A model generated the notes under the pieces. That model was not told where the DNA came from and did no database searches. It saw only the letters and a program-made list of their open reading frames with translations. A program made the position numbers and the translations under genes. A stretch of 64,000 nt of DNA from assembly GCA_047528285.1 (NCBI GenBank), contig CP180022.1:1240001-1304000 (forward strand), in the 5' to 3' direction. This DNA comes from G047528285 sp047528285 (lineage in GTDB: Bacteria; Pseudomonadota; Gammaproteobacteria; Enterobacterales; Enterobacteriaceae). Shown piece after piece: positions 9,706 to 20,103 of the stretch (its first letter is position 1; each line of letters begins with the position of its first letter).

Positions 9706-10848
9706 CTATGAACGAAAAGAATTGATGAGTTCAATAAAATGGTCAAACAATGGCGCGGCATCGTGTGGACCAGGGTTTCCTTCTGGATGCCCCTGAAAGC
9801 TGAATGCTGGTTTATTTGTATGGTGTAGCCCTTGGATTGTACCGTCAAATAATGAAGTATGGGTTATCTTGAGGGTTATTGGTAGAGTCTTCTCATCTAC
9901 TTTAAAGCTGTGGTTTTGGGCAGTTATCATCACCCTGTCAGCTAAGAGATCTTTTACCGGATGGTTACTGCTGTGGTGACCAAACTTCATCTTAACTGTC
10001 TTAGCCCCGCTGGCTAGCGCTAGCAATTGATGGCCCAGGCAAATACCGAATATAGGAATGTTAGCTGTGAGGAAGATTTTTATCGCGGAAATTGCGTAAT
10101 TACATGGTGTAGGATCGCCAGGCCCATTGCTTAGGAAAATCCCGTCGGGATTCATCGCTAGTACTTTCTTGGCAGAGATTTGTGCTGGAACAACCGTTAA
10201 CCGGCATCCGTGATCTACTAGCATGCGCATGATATTGCGCTTAATACCGAAGTCATAGACTACGATATGATAAGGTAGTATGTTGTGTTTCAGTGCTGGT
10301 GCAGTTAAGCTCCCCTTCAGATTCCAGCTTCCTTGCGTCCAACTGTACTGTTTAGTGGTGCTTACTTTTTTCGCCAGGTCCATACCAGTTAGGCCAGGAA
10401 ATTCACGGGCCTTGCGAAGCGCTAGCTGCGAATCCAGGATATCGCCGGCAATAATGCAGCCATTTTGTGCTCCTTTTCCTCGCAGTAGTCGAGTCAGTTT
10501 ACGGGTATCGATATCTGCGATGCCGATAATATTTTGCTGTTTTAGGTAATCTGAGAGCGAGAGTGTATTGCGGAAGTTGCTGGCGATTAGGGGCAAGGTG
10601 TGTATTACCAGTCCTTGTGCTTGCACGCAGCTGGATTCATTATCTGCCTCATTGGTTCCAACATTGCCAATATGGGGATAAGTAAGGGTGACGATTTGTT
10701 GGGAATAGGAAGGATCAGTGAGAATTTCTTGATAACCGGTGATTGATGTATTGAATACCACTTCTCCTAATGCCGTACCATTTGCTCCAATAGCACGACC
10801 TTGAAATTGGGTTCCATCTTCCAAAACCAATATCGCCGAATTTATCAA
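9706..10848 (-). CDS. carA: Carbamoyl-phosphate synthase small subunit CarA (TTG start)
   Basis: CarA is the glutaminase subunit that feeds ammonia through a tunnel to CarB. The start is a TTG four bases after a strong GGAGGG site. The protein then begins (M)INSAILVLEDGTQF, the same N-terminus and the same TTG start known for E. coli carA. An ATG nine codons upstream would swallow this ribosome site and is rejected. The 380 residues hold the N-terminal domain with GEVVFNTSITGYQEILTDPSY and a class-I amidotransferase domain with the nucleophile Cys270 in FGICLGHQLLA, and the His/Glu pair in QGHPEGNPG (H354, E356). carB follows after 21 bases. Confidence 0.97.
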   Translation of the reverse strand: MINSAILVLEDGTQFQGRAIGANGTALGEVVFNTSITGYQEILTDPSYSQQIVTLTYPHIGNVGTNEADNESSCVQAQGLVIHTLPLIASNFRNTLSLSDYLKQQNIIGIADIDTRKLTRLLRGKGAQNGCIIAGDILDSQLALRKAREFPGLTGMDLAKKVSTTKQYSWTQGSWNLKGSLTAPALKHNILPYHIVVYDFGIKRNIMRMLVDHGCRLTVVPAQISAKKVLAMNPDGIFLSNGPGDPTPCNYAISAIKIFLTANIPIFGICLGHQLLALASGAKTVKMKFGHHSSNHPVKDLLADRVMITAQNHSFKVDEKTLPITLKITHTSLFDGTIQGLHHTNKPAFSFQGHPEGNPGPHDAAPLFDHFIELINSFRS

Positions 10849-10898
10849 AATACCCTCCAAAGAATATGTAATCACTATATTTGCATGTTAATTTAATT
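10849..10898 (-). promoter_or_regulatory. Conserved carAB leader with weakened ARG-box-like sequence
   Basis: Read on the - strand, the 50 bases before carA keep the layout of the E. coli carAB P2 leader as I remember it: a TTAACATGCAAATATAGTGA segment, then TTACATATTCTTT, then GGAGGG and the TTG start. In E. coli this stretch carries two ArgR operators (TGAAT..ATTCA type). Here the key TGAAT half-sites read TAAAT and TTACA, so ArgR binding may be weak or lost while the ribosome site is intact. The comparison is from memory and needs alignment. Confidence 0.45.
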
Positions 10899-12328
10899 GA
10901 TGATGGTAAATCAATACAAAATAATCTGTAATATTGAATTTTAATAAGTTGATTAAATTACAAATGTTACTGAACACTTGTTCTTTTAAAAATAATCTTT
11001 CTTTACTTTACCTTTTACTTTTTAGTAATGGTGTAGCTATGAACTATTAAAAAACGGAATAAAACAGATCGGAAACGGGTTGCTTGCCATTTTAGCAGCC
11101 TTTTGGCAGTTCAATGGGGATTTTTGAGTAAATCAGAACTGTTGAAATGATTACGTTTATGGTTGGGTGATTGTTAGACTCAGCAGATTTTACAGCATTT
11201 TTAACAGCGTTTTATAGTTGGTCGTCTTGAATAACGTAATGATTTATCAAAATCATCTTATAATTATGCTAATTGCTAGATTAGTGACTAGAAATATTTT
11301 GAACTGAAATAAGCTTTATAAGCCACTGTGTGCTGATTGATAAAATCGTATTCTTCTTCAAGTTTTGAGATGTCAACACTAAGAGGCTTGTAAATTGATT
11401 TGTAACGATATGGTTGTGTTATAAAAGTATTTGTTTAAATAATATTTTGTGCTATTTTTCTTCGAGGTGCCTATTTAATTTTTCTCAGCATCGAAGAAGA
11501 ATGACAGTCTTATGCCTCTTAAGCGCTATAATTCGCTAGGATTATGGGTTTTCTGGATCTAATTAATTAGGATCCGGAAAAATTTGTGCATTAGTATGTG
11601 TTTATTCTGAAAAATAAATCGATATAAATTATTTATACCTCTCCCTATCTGCTTTCAGATAGGTATTAACGCTATTCTCGGTGTTAGCTCCAAAAACATT
11701 TCTAACTTTCTATTCATATTCAATAAAGATTTTAAAATCTTATCTATTAATGGTAATAGATTCATAGGTAATCAACAGGTAGTTAACGGTTTTATACTAA
11801 TTTTAACACTGTTTATTGCAAGCTTACTGATCAGAAAATAATTTATATTATGCAGTAACACATCTATCAGTTTAAAATCGAGTTAACAAAGTTATGTAAT
11901 TCTTTAAGAGAGAAGTTTGAAAAATTCTTATCATAAAAATTATTTTTATAACAAGATTTTTGTCTTAAACCAGCTTGTCTATAACTTTCAAGAGAAATTT
12001 TCTTTATTTATGCAGCAACATTTGATTGTATTTAAGGAATTCTATCAGGGGCAGTGGGCTGCTCAATGGTATTATTTTTAGTGCACAAGTATGTTGTTTT
12101 AAATTTTTTATTTACGATAAAGGAGAAGATGTTGCCATCATACTTGTGAAACTTTCGTTGATCTAGAAATTCTAAGAGCAACAATTTTCGATAGAATCTT
12201 CTCTCATATCTACATAATGCAAATTAGTAAACAAAGGTCTTGTGTTAAAGACAAGATAAAAAGTGCTGAGATATAAAAAATTGAAAGCCATGATCAGCTA
12301 GAAAATTAAAAGGAGTAGATCAATTCTA
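10899..12328. other. Gene-free stretch upstream of carAB
   Basis: About 1.4 kb of AT-rich DNA without a supported gene. In E. coli dapB precedes carA; I looked for it on the - strand and could not align any block. The stretch contains one clear hairpin (11644-11663). Confidence 0.5.
11644..11663. repeat. Perfect 8-bp stem hairpin
   Basis: CCTATCTG and CAGATAGG are exact inverted arms around a 4-base loop (CTTT). There is no T-run on either side, so it is a poor intrinsic terminator. The arm CAGATAGG recurs in hairpins at 44.55 kb and 47.77 kb. Confidence 0.6.
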
Positions 12329-12547
12329 CTATGAATGGTTGATCAGAATACGGTGAATATTGATATCAATGATAAAATAGATGTATGCACTCTGTTTTTT
12401 TTCGCAAAGGATAGTTTTTGTCTTGATTAGATAGGAAATCAGCCACAAGCTAAGCTTAGCGTGGCGGCGCCAAGCCTTAGAAGTAAAATTAGTAGAAAAA
12501 AGAAAATACTTTAAAGAAAGGGCTGCGAAATTTTTTAGCCAAGGCAT
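12329..12547 (-). pseudogene. Remnant of a ThiY/NMT1-type substrate-binding protein gene
   Basis: The reading frame lies 14 bases downstream of the permease, on the same strand, where this importer family often has its periplasmic binding protein. It begins MPWLKNFAALSLKYFLF, like a signal peptide. It then gives KLSLWLISYLIK followed by TILCEKKQSAY, which lines up with the family core 'LxLDWYxNPDHAPIxVAQQKGYF' (T/P-I-L-C/V-E/A-K/Q-K/Q-Q/K-S/G). IDINI then stands where the family has LDVTL. The DWxxNPDH ligand motif is destroyed and the frame stops after 72 codons of an expected ~310. I infer a decayed binding protein; the family alignment is from memory. Confidence 0.5.
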
Positions 12548-12561
12548 AAATCAGTTAAACC

Positions 12562-13422
12562 CTAAGTATTTTCTGTCGTGCCAGTGTGGGGTAATATTCT
12601 AGTCCGTTCATCACGCCAATACCGCCGGGACCAACGAAAAGGCATGCTATTATAGCGCCATGGGGTCATAAGGAACTCTAGTGCTAGTAATATCAGAAAA
12701 CTGAGTACTCCCAACAATGCTAGAAAAGCAATGGCGGCAAAGGTGCCAGCTGTATTTAATCGAGAATTAGCCTGTAGCAAATATGAACCAAGGCCCCCGC
12801 TAGTGGAACTTGTCCATTCGCCAATCACTGCTCCGGTTACACTAAAAGTTGCAGATAGCTTCAGGGCGGAAAATAGCGGGGTATAGGTGGCTGGTAATTT
12901 GATATGACGAAAAATGCCGAACTTGCTACAGCCCATTGATCGTACTAGATTTAGCATATCTTGATCGACGGAATGTAAGCCGTCTAGCACATTGACTACC
13001 ACCGGGAAAAACACCATAAGAGCAATGATGACTAGCTTAGGTGCTAGGCCAAACCCTAACCAAATAGTCAGGGCTGCCGAAATCGCGATAATCGGCACAG
13101 CCTGACTGGCGATAAGAATCGGATATAATATTCTGCGTATCCATGGAAGAGCATCCATAGCCACTGCGAATGTAAAACCGGTACTAGCACCCAATATGAA
13201 GCCTAACAAAAAAGTAATAGAAGTTTTCCGGAATTCTTCTAACAGCATAGGTAAATCAGAGAGAATATGAGCCCATGTAAGCGCTGGTGATGGCAGAACA
13301 TAGGAAGGGATTGCCCATAGATGAATTGCTGCAGCCCATATAGCAATGACTAGTAATAGAGCGATTAGCGGCCCAATAACAGATAACATCCATTGAGTCA
13401 GAATTTTCATAGTGTTCAGCAT
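12562..13422 (-). CDS. ABC transporter permease, ThiX/SsuC/TauC type
   Basis: This is a 286-residue inner-membrane permease of the binding-protein-dependent importer class that takes up thiamine precursors, sulfonates, taurine or nitrate. The first strong hydrophobic segment is GPLIALLLVIAIWAAA, followed by SYVLPSP. About six segments follow, and the EAA-type loop that contacts the ATPase is at LVRSMGCSKFGIFRHIKLPATYTPLFSALKLS. The overall look (IPSYVLPSP, GAVIGEWTSSTSGGLGSYLLQANSRLNTA) is closest to the hydroxymethylpyrimidine/formylaminopyrimidine importer ThiX, but substrate cannot be settled from sequence. Its ATG overlaps the stop of the ATPase gene (ATGCTGA), so the two are translationally coupled. 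The binding-protein gene downstream has decayed, which casts doubt on function. Confidence 0.88.
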   Translation of the reverse strand: MLNTMKILTQWMLSVIGPLIALLLVIAIWAAAIHLWAIPSYVLPSPALTWAHILSDLPMLLEEFRKTSITFLLGFILGASTGFTFAVAMDALPWIRRILYPILIASQAVPIIAISAALTIWLGFGLAPKLVIIALMVFFPVVVNVLDGLHSVDQDMLNLVRSMGCSKFGIFRHIKLPATYTPLFSALKLSATFSVTGAVIGEWTSSTSGGLGSYLLQANSRLNTAGTFAAIAFLALLGVLSFLILLALEFLMTPWRYNSMPFRWSRRYWRDERTRILPHTGTTENT

Positions 13423-14183
13423 CCGTTGGTTGTATTGTGATAAATCAAGGAAAGAATTTGTTTTTTTAGCGCAATAAAGTGAGGGTTGGTTAGCGTAGAA
13501 AAGGAACGTGGTCGAGAAATAGGTACCGGTAATATGGAACGGATACGACCCGGCCGTGGAGTCATGACGATCACCCTATCCGCAAGCATTATGGCTTCAT
13601 CGATATCATGGGTAATAAATATCACCGTCCGATGTTGTTCTGACCATACCTGCAATAACCATTGTTGCATAGTGAAACGAGTATGTGAATCCAACGCGCC
13701 GAATGGCTCATCAAGAAGCATGATATCGTGCTGCATTGCTAAGGTGCGCATCAGCGCCACCCGCTGACGCATACCTCCAGAGAGTGCAGCGGGATAATGA
13801 TTGATGAATTCTCCCAATCCGTAGCGCCTGGCCAACGCTACTCCCTTTGCGCGTTTGGTCCGGCTAGCAGCGCCATTAATAATAGCCCCTAATACAATAT
13901 TGTCGATGACTGTCTTCCATGGTAGCAGCAGATCTTTTTGAAGCATATAACCTACGTGGCCGCTTTTGCCGGTTACATCACGATTATCGATCAGAATTCG
14001 TCCTTTATCCGGAGTTAAGACTCCTGAAATGATATTGAATAGCGTACTTTTGCCGCACCCAGAAGGGCCAATAAGGCAAATAAATTCATTTTGTTGCACT
14101 TCCAAATTTGTTGGTGCTAAGACAGTTAATGCGCCAAAATTATGGCACACCTTGTGTAATATTAATTTTACGGTGGATGACAT
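13416..14183 (-). CDS. ABC transporter ATP-binding protein, ThiZ/SsuB/TauB type
   Basis: This 255-residue ATPase would drive the permease encoded just after it. All nucleotide-binding elements are intact: Walker A GPSGCGKST (39-47), Q-loop MLQKDLLLPW, signature ALSGGMRQR, Walker B IMLLDEPFGALD and the H-loop THD. Such conservation means the protein is under selection or only recently released. The gene overlaps the permease start by 7 bases. Upstream, on its 5' side, lies almost 3 kb without a gene. Assignment to the ThiZ/SsuB/TauB group is firm; the substrate (thiamine precursor, sulfonate, taurine or other) is open. Confidence 0.9.
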   Translation of the reverse strand: MSSTVKLILHKVCHNFGALTVLAPTNLEVQQNEFICLIGPSGCGKSTLFNIISGVLTPDKGRILIDNRDVTGKSGHVGYMLQKDLLLPWKTVIDNIVLGAIINGAASRTKRAKGVALARRYGLGEFINHYPAALSGGMRQRVALMRTLAMQHDIMLLDEPFGALDSHTRFTMQQWLLQVWSEQHRTVIFITHDIDEAIMLADRVIVMTPRPGRIRSILPVPISRPRSFSTLTNPHFIALKKQILSLIYHNTTNGC

Positions 14184-17141
14184 CCTCAGGAGCCTCTTTA
14201 TTGTTAAGTGCGGGAATGAGATTCCGCGTTGAATGCATTTTTGTGTAGAATTAATTGGTTTTCTTCGGAAAACTGCTTTCCGTGCCTGTTTTAAACAATA
14301 TAATATTTTTTGTTAATAGCGGGATTAATTGTAAAGTGCAATTGGTGGCTAGGTATTGAATTTAACTGAATTACTGTTATGACTAGTGCTAGATGCCATA
14401 ACAGGGTTCTAGCATGGAAAACTAGCTAGGTGGGATTTTTCGCACACGTCAGCAAAGTATCGGTATCAAAATAGGTCAGTATTATTTTATTTCCTTGTTT
14501 TTTTAAAAAACCACGTGTGTAACACCACTACGTGCAGTTTCTTAAAATACGCTAGTTTAGACGTTAACTATATTACACATAGTGATGTGTTTAATCTCAC
14601 GGTAGTTTGCCTATGATAAGTATTATTTGTATCTTCCATGCTGATCATAAAAATCGGAATAATCCATTATATTAATGATTTATGATATTATTAGGTTCTT
14701 TCTAAAGTAGAATCATGTAATTTGTTAACTAAAGCTTTCTTTATTAAAAGCAGTTGATTTTTAAAAGAATAAACATGATTCTTCATGCTATGAATATTGC
14801 AATTTATACTCTTAATGAGATAATATTTTTCGAAGAAACCCAGTGGTTGAGATATGACTTTCGGATTCATGAAATAATTCGATACGTACTACTTTTTGCT
14901 TAAACATAGATATTTTATGAAATGATAGCGCGATAATAGATTATTTTATGTTTAAAAGTTATTTAAGAAGAATGATAGATTGCAGTGTATTTTTTAGTTA
15001 AGTAAAGTGCTGTTTTTAGAGCACTTCCTTACCGCAAACTTGTAACATCATGTTACTAATCTTAACATTTTTCATTATAGAAGATATGCATGGAGTAAAT
15101 TACAATGTTTCCGGTATTTAATAAGTGAGGTGTATATCACATTACGAATTTTCATATAAAATTATCGGGTGTTTTACATTTTTAAAATAAAGAAATAGCA
15201 GTGATCTATTAAAAAATAGAATCACTAAAGCTGGTTAGTTTGCGATAATGAAGAGATTTTTGATGGCCAATCTATCTAATGGAATCAATGACTATAAGTT
15301 AGAATTCGTTAGCTAAGAGAAAAAGAAAAACGATTTGAGTATAATAGGCGGGTTGCACCATGATAAATATCATGGGGATCCTCAATCTGGGTAGGATTAA
15401 ATTTACTCTAATTCATAAATATTCTCAAATTAATAGTTAGATTAATTACCAGGTTTTATCGATTATTATCAAGATCCATGTTATCTAACAAAAGCTTATT
15501 TCTTACATTTGATATGTGTATGTTTCTTTCAGCTTAATATTAAATAAATCAGAATTAGTAATAAACACTTCTTTGAAGTGAGTATTATTATGCAATATGG
15601 ATTTTATTTTATAATCCTTTACATCATGATTCGTTTGTTAAACACTTTTTGTAATTACTGTTCAACCATTGTTGACCTTGGTGCTCATAGTTGCATTGTA
15701 AGTGAACATGGTGGGTGATTTTTGAAAGTGTTTTGAACTTGGAACATAATCATGTTTCAACCATGAATTTGGGGGATGAGGATTTCATGCTTTCTTTTCC
15801 AGGGTTATCGTAACTTCCTGTTATGAGATATTGATGTGGCATGGTGTGGTTATATTCATGGTATGGCGCTAATCGGTGCCGTCGTTCTAGGTACAAAGTT
15901 TTTATTTTCTTTATTAGTGGAAATAAAATATTATTAAATGATATCGTGACGATATCAGCGTTGATGCTTCATTTATTTAATGGTAGTGTGTTATTATTGT
16001 TTTTAATTGATAAATTGGTATAAATTATTTTTTGTGTTCTGCTATTCTTTCTTCATCACTGGAGTAGTATTGATTCTATACTTCGTATTTATCTGCACTT
16101 TATGATTTGATTTTCTTATTCACTCCTTTTCTAAAAGCTTAAAAATCTTAAAGATAAGGTGTTATCAATGGTTCAAGAAATCATTTCAGTGTATGTTAAA
16201 GTTTTTTTTGATCTTAACTGCATTTCATTACTTCATTTGTTAGTGAATAGTTTAGATAACACAGATCCATTTTTATCATTTTAAAAATCGAGTTATAATT
16301 TAACCATATCAGAGTTTTCTGATAGAAACGCTCAACATTTTTTCATTATCATAACTGTCATATGTCTATATCTGATTAATGAAATAGTTTCGAGGGGGTG
16401 TTCAGGAGAAGTTTGCTTTTTTCGTGCAGAAATAGATGAGAAATCTAACTATATTATCAGAGAATCACATCGTTGAAGGTTGTTGTGTCGGTAGGATTAG
16501 TAGGTGATTTTAAATTATTAATTTTCAATGTGGATAAGAGATTAAAACAATATTAGTGATCTGATATAACAATTACCTAAAAGTTCACTTTATTTAATTA
16601 ATCCGGATGATCATTCACTACGTAGTAGTATCGATATATTGAAGTCATGATATATTTGAATATATCTATTGAGCCATAATTAAGTATTGAAGTACAATTA
16701 AAAAATTATAGTGCAAATTTCAATGTTATTTAATTAATAGTATTACACTATAGAATGACAAAATAGTGGCCCAGCGAAGAGATAGCAATATTCAGTAAAG
16801 CAGAGAATGTAGCGTCAATAAGGGTTAAATTACATGTATAGTGCTGATTATCATTGGCATATTTAATTTTTAATAGACTAAAACACAATAAAAAATATAT
16901 GAAATATTTCTACGGAAATTAACTTTTATTGCAACGGTACGTTATTTTCATCGGAATAAAAAATTTCAAGAGATTCTTTTTAGGGTTGAGATCATGGTTA
17001 AATTATTCGTGCTTATTTTATAAGAACAAGCTAAAGAATTAATTTTTAGTATACGGCATGGTGATATGTAAACCGTTTCCAGGAGCGACATTTCTCAGGC
17101 GAGAGAGGACCCAATGGGATGGAATGTGGTATCGCAGATTT
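14184..17141. other. Large gene-free stretch
   Basis: Nearly 3 kb of AT-rich DNA between the transporter operon and plsC. Every open frame is short, AT-driven and unlike anything I know. In E. coli ftsP follows plsC; I did not recognise a remnant. No tRNA cloverleaf, rRNA or tandem repeat was seen. Confidence 0.5.
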
Positions 17142-17879
17142 TTAACGGTCCAGCGACTCTCGCCTGGCCACTTCTGCGTTGAGTTCGTCCAACTTGGTTT
17201 TCATGATTTCCCGACAGTATCTAGTTAATGTGCGCACATGCTCTCGACTGTAACCAGCAGTTTCAACTGGTTGAAGAATTTCGATGATAACTAAACCGTT
17301 TGACCAGCGATTGAGTTTAATTTTGTTCGAAGTGTTGGAGACGCAAATTGGAACAATGGGGACATCAGCAATAATTGCTGTATAGAAAGCTCCGGTTTTA
17401 AATGGTAATAACCCACGCCCGCGGCTGCGAGTTCCTTCTGGAAACATCCAGATAGAAACATTTCGTTTTTTGATATTTTGTGCAACTTTTGTGAGAGTGC
17501 TATGGGCACTGGTGCTGTTATTACGATCGATTAATAAATTGCCAGTTAACCAGTACAGCAACCCAAATAGTGGGATCCATAACAGGCTAGTTTTCCCTAC
17601 TGTTATGGTACGTGGTTGAACTACATATGAGACGGTTACCATATCATAATTATTCTGATGATTGGCGATATAGATGCAATTTTGCGGTAGCTTTACCCCT
17701 TCGGTAAGGCGGACTTCCACGCGAATACCAAATAGGGGTGACATACGTCCAAACCAGCGTCCTAAGGTAGCGACATGACGAGGATCTCCTCGCGGGGTAA
17801 ATAAGCAGTAAATTAAGCCAAAAACACAGATTGTTATTGATAACAGCACTATTAAAATGGTGCGCACAATGGCAAGCAT
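17142..17879 (-). CDS. plsC: 1-acyl-sn-glycerol-3-phosphate acyltransferase PlsC
   Basis: PlsC adds the second acyl chain to lysophosphatidic acid, giving phosphatidic acid for all phospholipids. The 245 residues equal the E. coli length. An N-terminal membrane segment (about 4-26) is followed by the catalytic HX4D box NHQNNYD (H74, D79), then VGKTSLLWIPLFG, the substrate-binding FPEGTRSRGRG (E148-R151) and VPIVPICVSNT. parC precedes it on the same strand in enterobacteria, and does so here as a pseudogene. Part of plsC's upstream transcription may once have come through parC. Confidence 0.96.
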   Translation of the reverse strand: MLAIVRTILIVLLSITICVFGLIYCLFTPRGDPRHVATLGRWFGRMSPLFGIRVEVRLTEGVKLPQNCIYIANHQNNYDMVTVSYVVQPRTITVGKTSLLWIPLFGLLYWLTGNLLIDRNNSTSAHSTLTKVAQNIKKRNVSIWMFPEGTRSRGRGLLPFKTGAFYTAIIADVPIVPICVSNTSNKIKLNRWSNGLVIIEILQPVETAGYSREHVRTLTRYCREIMKTKLDELNAEVARRESLDR

Positions 17880-17999
17880 ACTTTACCCCTTAATTTTAAT
17901 CTGTTGTTTATATCTCTATTTTTTGATAAAAATATAGGGGTATTTCCATTAGAAGTCGAGAAAGAATCGAAAGCGGAGAGAAGTAATCATCTATTAGGA

Positions 18000-20103
18000 T
18001 AAAGAAAATTAGTTGGGAGATATACTTGAACGGTACGCCTATTATGCTGAAGGTAGCGTGGTACCACCATTGCCTTTCATTCGCATTTTTCGTTAAATTT
18101 CTGTAATTTTTCGGGTTTGAAAATCAGCGGCTTTACTGGGTTTCCTCCGTTAATATAGAAGATAATAGCAGCGTTAGCGGTCAAGATATACAGACTCGCT
18201 AAGGCGATTTAAGCTTGTGAAGCTGAATTTTCAGACGAGATATCAATGATTTTATTACCTTTATTTTTTTTGATTTTTCTATTGAAAAGTGGCAACTGAA
18301 AATATCAGCAGGTGTTCGAGTTTTTTTAGAGCTAATAATTTATCATCAAATCCGTTGATCGATAATGGATACATGTTTTTTCATTTTTCGGCAGCGTTAT
18401 CAGGGTTTTTTCTCTATTGGTACAAACGACTCTACACTTCATCTGACTTTGTCAAATGATCACCCTTGTTTTTTATGCTGACGGCAGGTTTTAGGGTATA
18501 GCAGCGTCCGCTGGAATCTATAAATACCACTGATTGATTGCTTTTGCCGCGTACTGATAACAGATGATTGTCTCCAGATCTGGTAATAAAGCCCTTTCGG
18601 ATCGATATCATGGCTTTTTTGGCACTACGTACTTCGCCCATAGTTGACAGGATTATTGTTATCATCTTTTGACTGAATAAGCTTATTTTCGTTTGGTGCT
18701 TTTTTGCTTTAGCGCATTCCACTAGTGGTGAACGGCAAGCGTTGCTATAAATCGATAATATCCGGCTCTATTTCTTCTTTTAAAAGGCGGGTCAGTTTGC
18801 GTTTAGAGGCGAGAATTATTTGGATCTTATCATGTTCTTTCGCAAGCTTTTTGTTTTCGTTTTTAAGTTTTATTTCCTCCGGTTTTCTAAATGGCAGAGT
18901 TTTAATTCAAGAATGCCGTCTCTTTGTATCACATTTAGCTTGAAGTATTTTATCAGGCCACTTTTGTGACTTATCTTTAGTTCGGGTAATATGGATTACC
19001 TTCTCTAAGTTAAGATACGCAATTAGCAGGTCACTCAGAATATGCAGAAAATATAAAACTTTTAAAAACCAAAATTGCACCTGGTTTTGTACGATATTAC
19101 GATGAAATACTAGCTATTCCGATAAAATTTCATGAAGATTTTTTACCGCAGGATAGGCATTTAGCCAAATTATATTCATTATTGATGAGGTAACTGCTGT
19201 TCAAATAAATTGTAGCAAATAGATGGTTCATGATCTCTTTTAAGTCAACGAAATTATAACACGGGAGAATTACCAAGCGAATCAGATTTTCATGATCTGA
19301 TTCATCATACCCATTTTTCAACATCAGTAATTTTTTGCGCGAATTTGAATAGGTATCTGTTTCAGTACCTTAGCGCCAGAAATTTTATGCGCAACATTGC
19401 TGATGATTGCATTATAATCCTCGACGATCCACAGCGCACTCATTCGCACTTAGTCGTGTCTGGTTTGGTAAATTTTGAGAAGGTTATCATGAGAGGTGAT
19501 AATTACCGCCTTGGTATAAAAATCATGTCCTTTTATATGTGTTTAAGTAATTTTCTAGCGTAGCGGTTGGATCAACCACCATCCTCATTACAGTGGCTGC
19601 CACTTCAGTAAAGTTATACGGCGGTATAGCTGTTGCCATCCCAACTGCAATTCAGGTCGTGAAATTAAGTAATACGTTGTGCGCAACCGCGCGGGTAGCA
19701 TTTTTACTCATTAAGCCGTTCCGTCAAAATTTGGTACATAATAGACAGGGTCTAGCCCCAATTCCCCGAACAGAAGTTAAGCATATTTTGATATGATAAG
19801 AAAAGGGTTATGCCATCAAGACCATTGCTTCGTAGCAGGGCAGGATACTTGTCGCTATGAAGATGGTATTTACCCAATATGTTACCGACGGTAATGCGCA
19901 GATTTTTAATGTTTTGCGTTGGCCTTCAATCCATGTTCCGACATTGCATAGATGATACCATGTCACATTGGCTTGAGCCCATATCAAATATAAACGGTAG
20001 TGGACGATCAATGATGATTTTGCATGGAATAGTTTAGGCGTGTGATTTCAATAAATTTACGCATTGTTAGGCGTTTAACTCTATCATTTATTAGTTCGCT
20101 CAT
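18000..20103 (-). pseudogene. parC: parC pseudogene (topoisomerase IV subunit A)
   Basis: The whole gene can still be traced in broken frames. The start at 20103 reads MSELINDRVKRL...LNYSM, as in ParC. Then come CYEAMVLMA (19.8 kb), GNWG (19755-19767), VPNFDG (19721-19737), GMATAIPPYNFTEVA, DESDHENLIRLVI and IMNHLFAT (19.2 kb), ILASKRKL and LLKEE, GEVRSAKK, RGKSNQSVVFIDSSGR (18.5 kb), KTLITLPKN, GNKIIDIS and LYILTANA. The 35 or so residues between GNWG and VPNFDG in the family, which include the active-site tyrosine, are reduced to about 17 bases. Stops and frameshifts are frequent. The intact neighbour plsC supports orthology. The cell must rely on another type II topoisomerase, presumably gyrase. 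Confidence 0.9.

Noticed and set aside
15841..16023. Open frame of 60 codons
   Set aside because: Short, AT-driven, without ribosome site or family resemblance.
19735..19790. A stretch resembling 5S rRNA (CCCCGAACAGAAGTTAAGC)
   Set aside because: On the other strand it is the GNWG...VPNFDG region of the parC pseudogene; there is no 5S secondary structure around it and no neighbouring rRNA.
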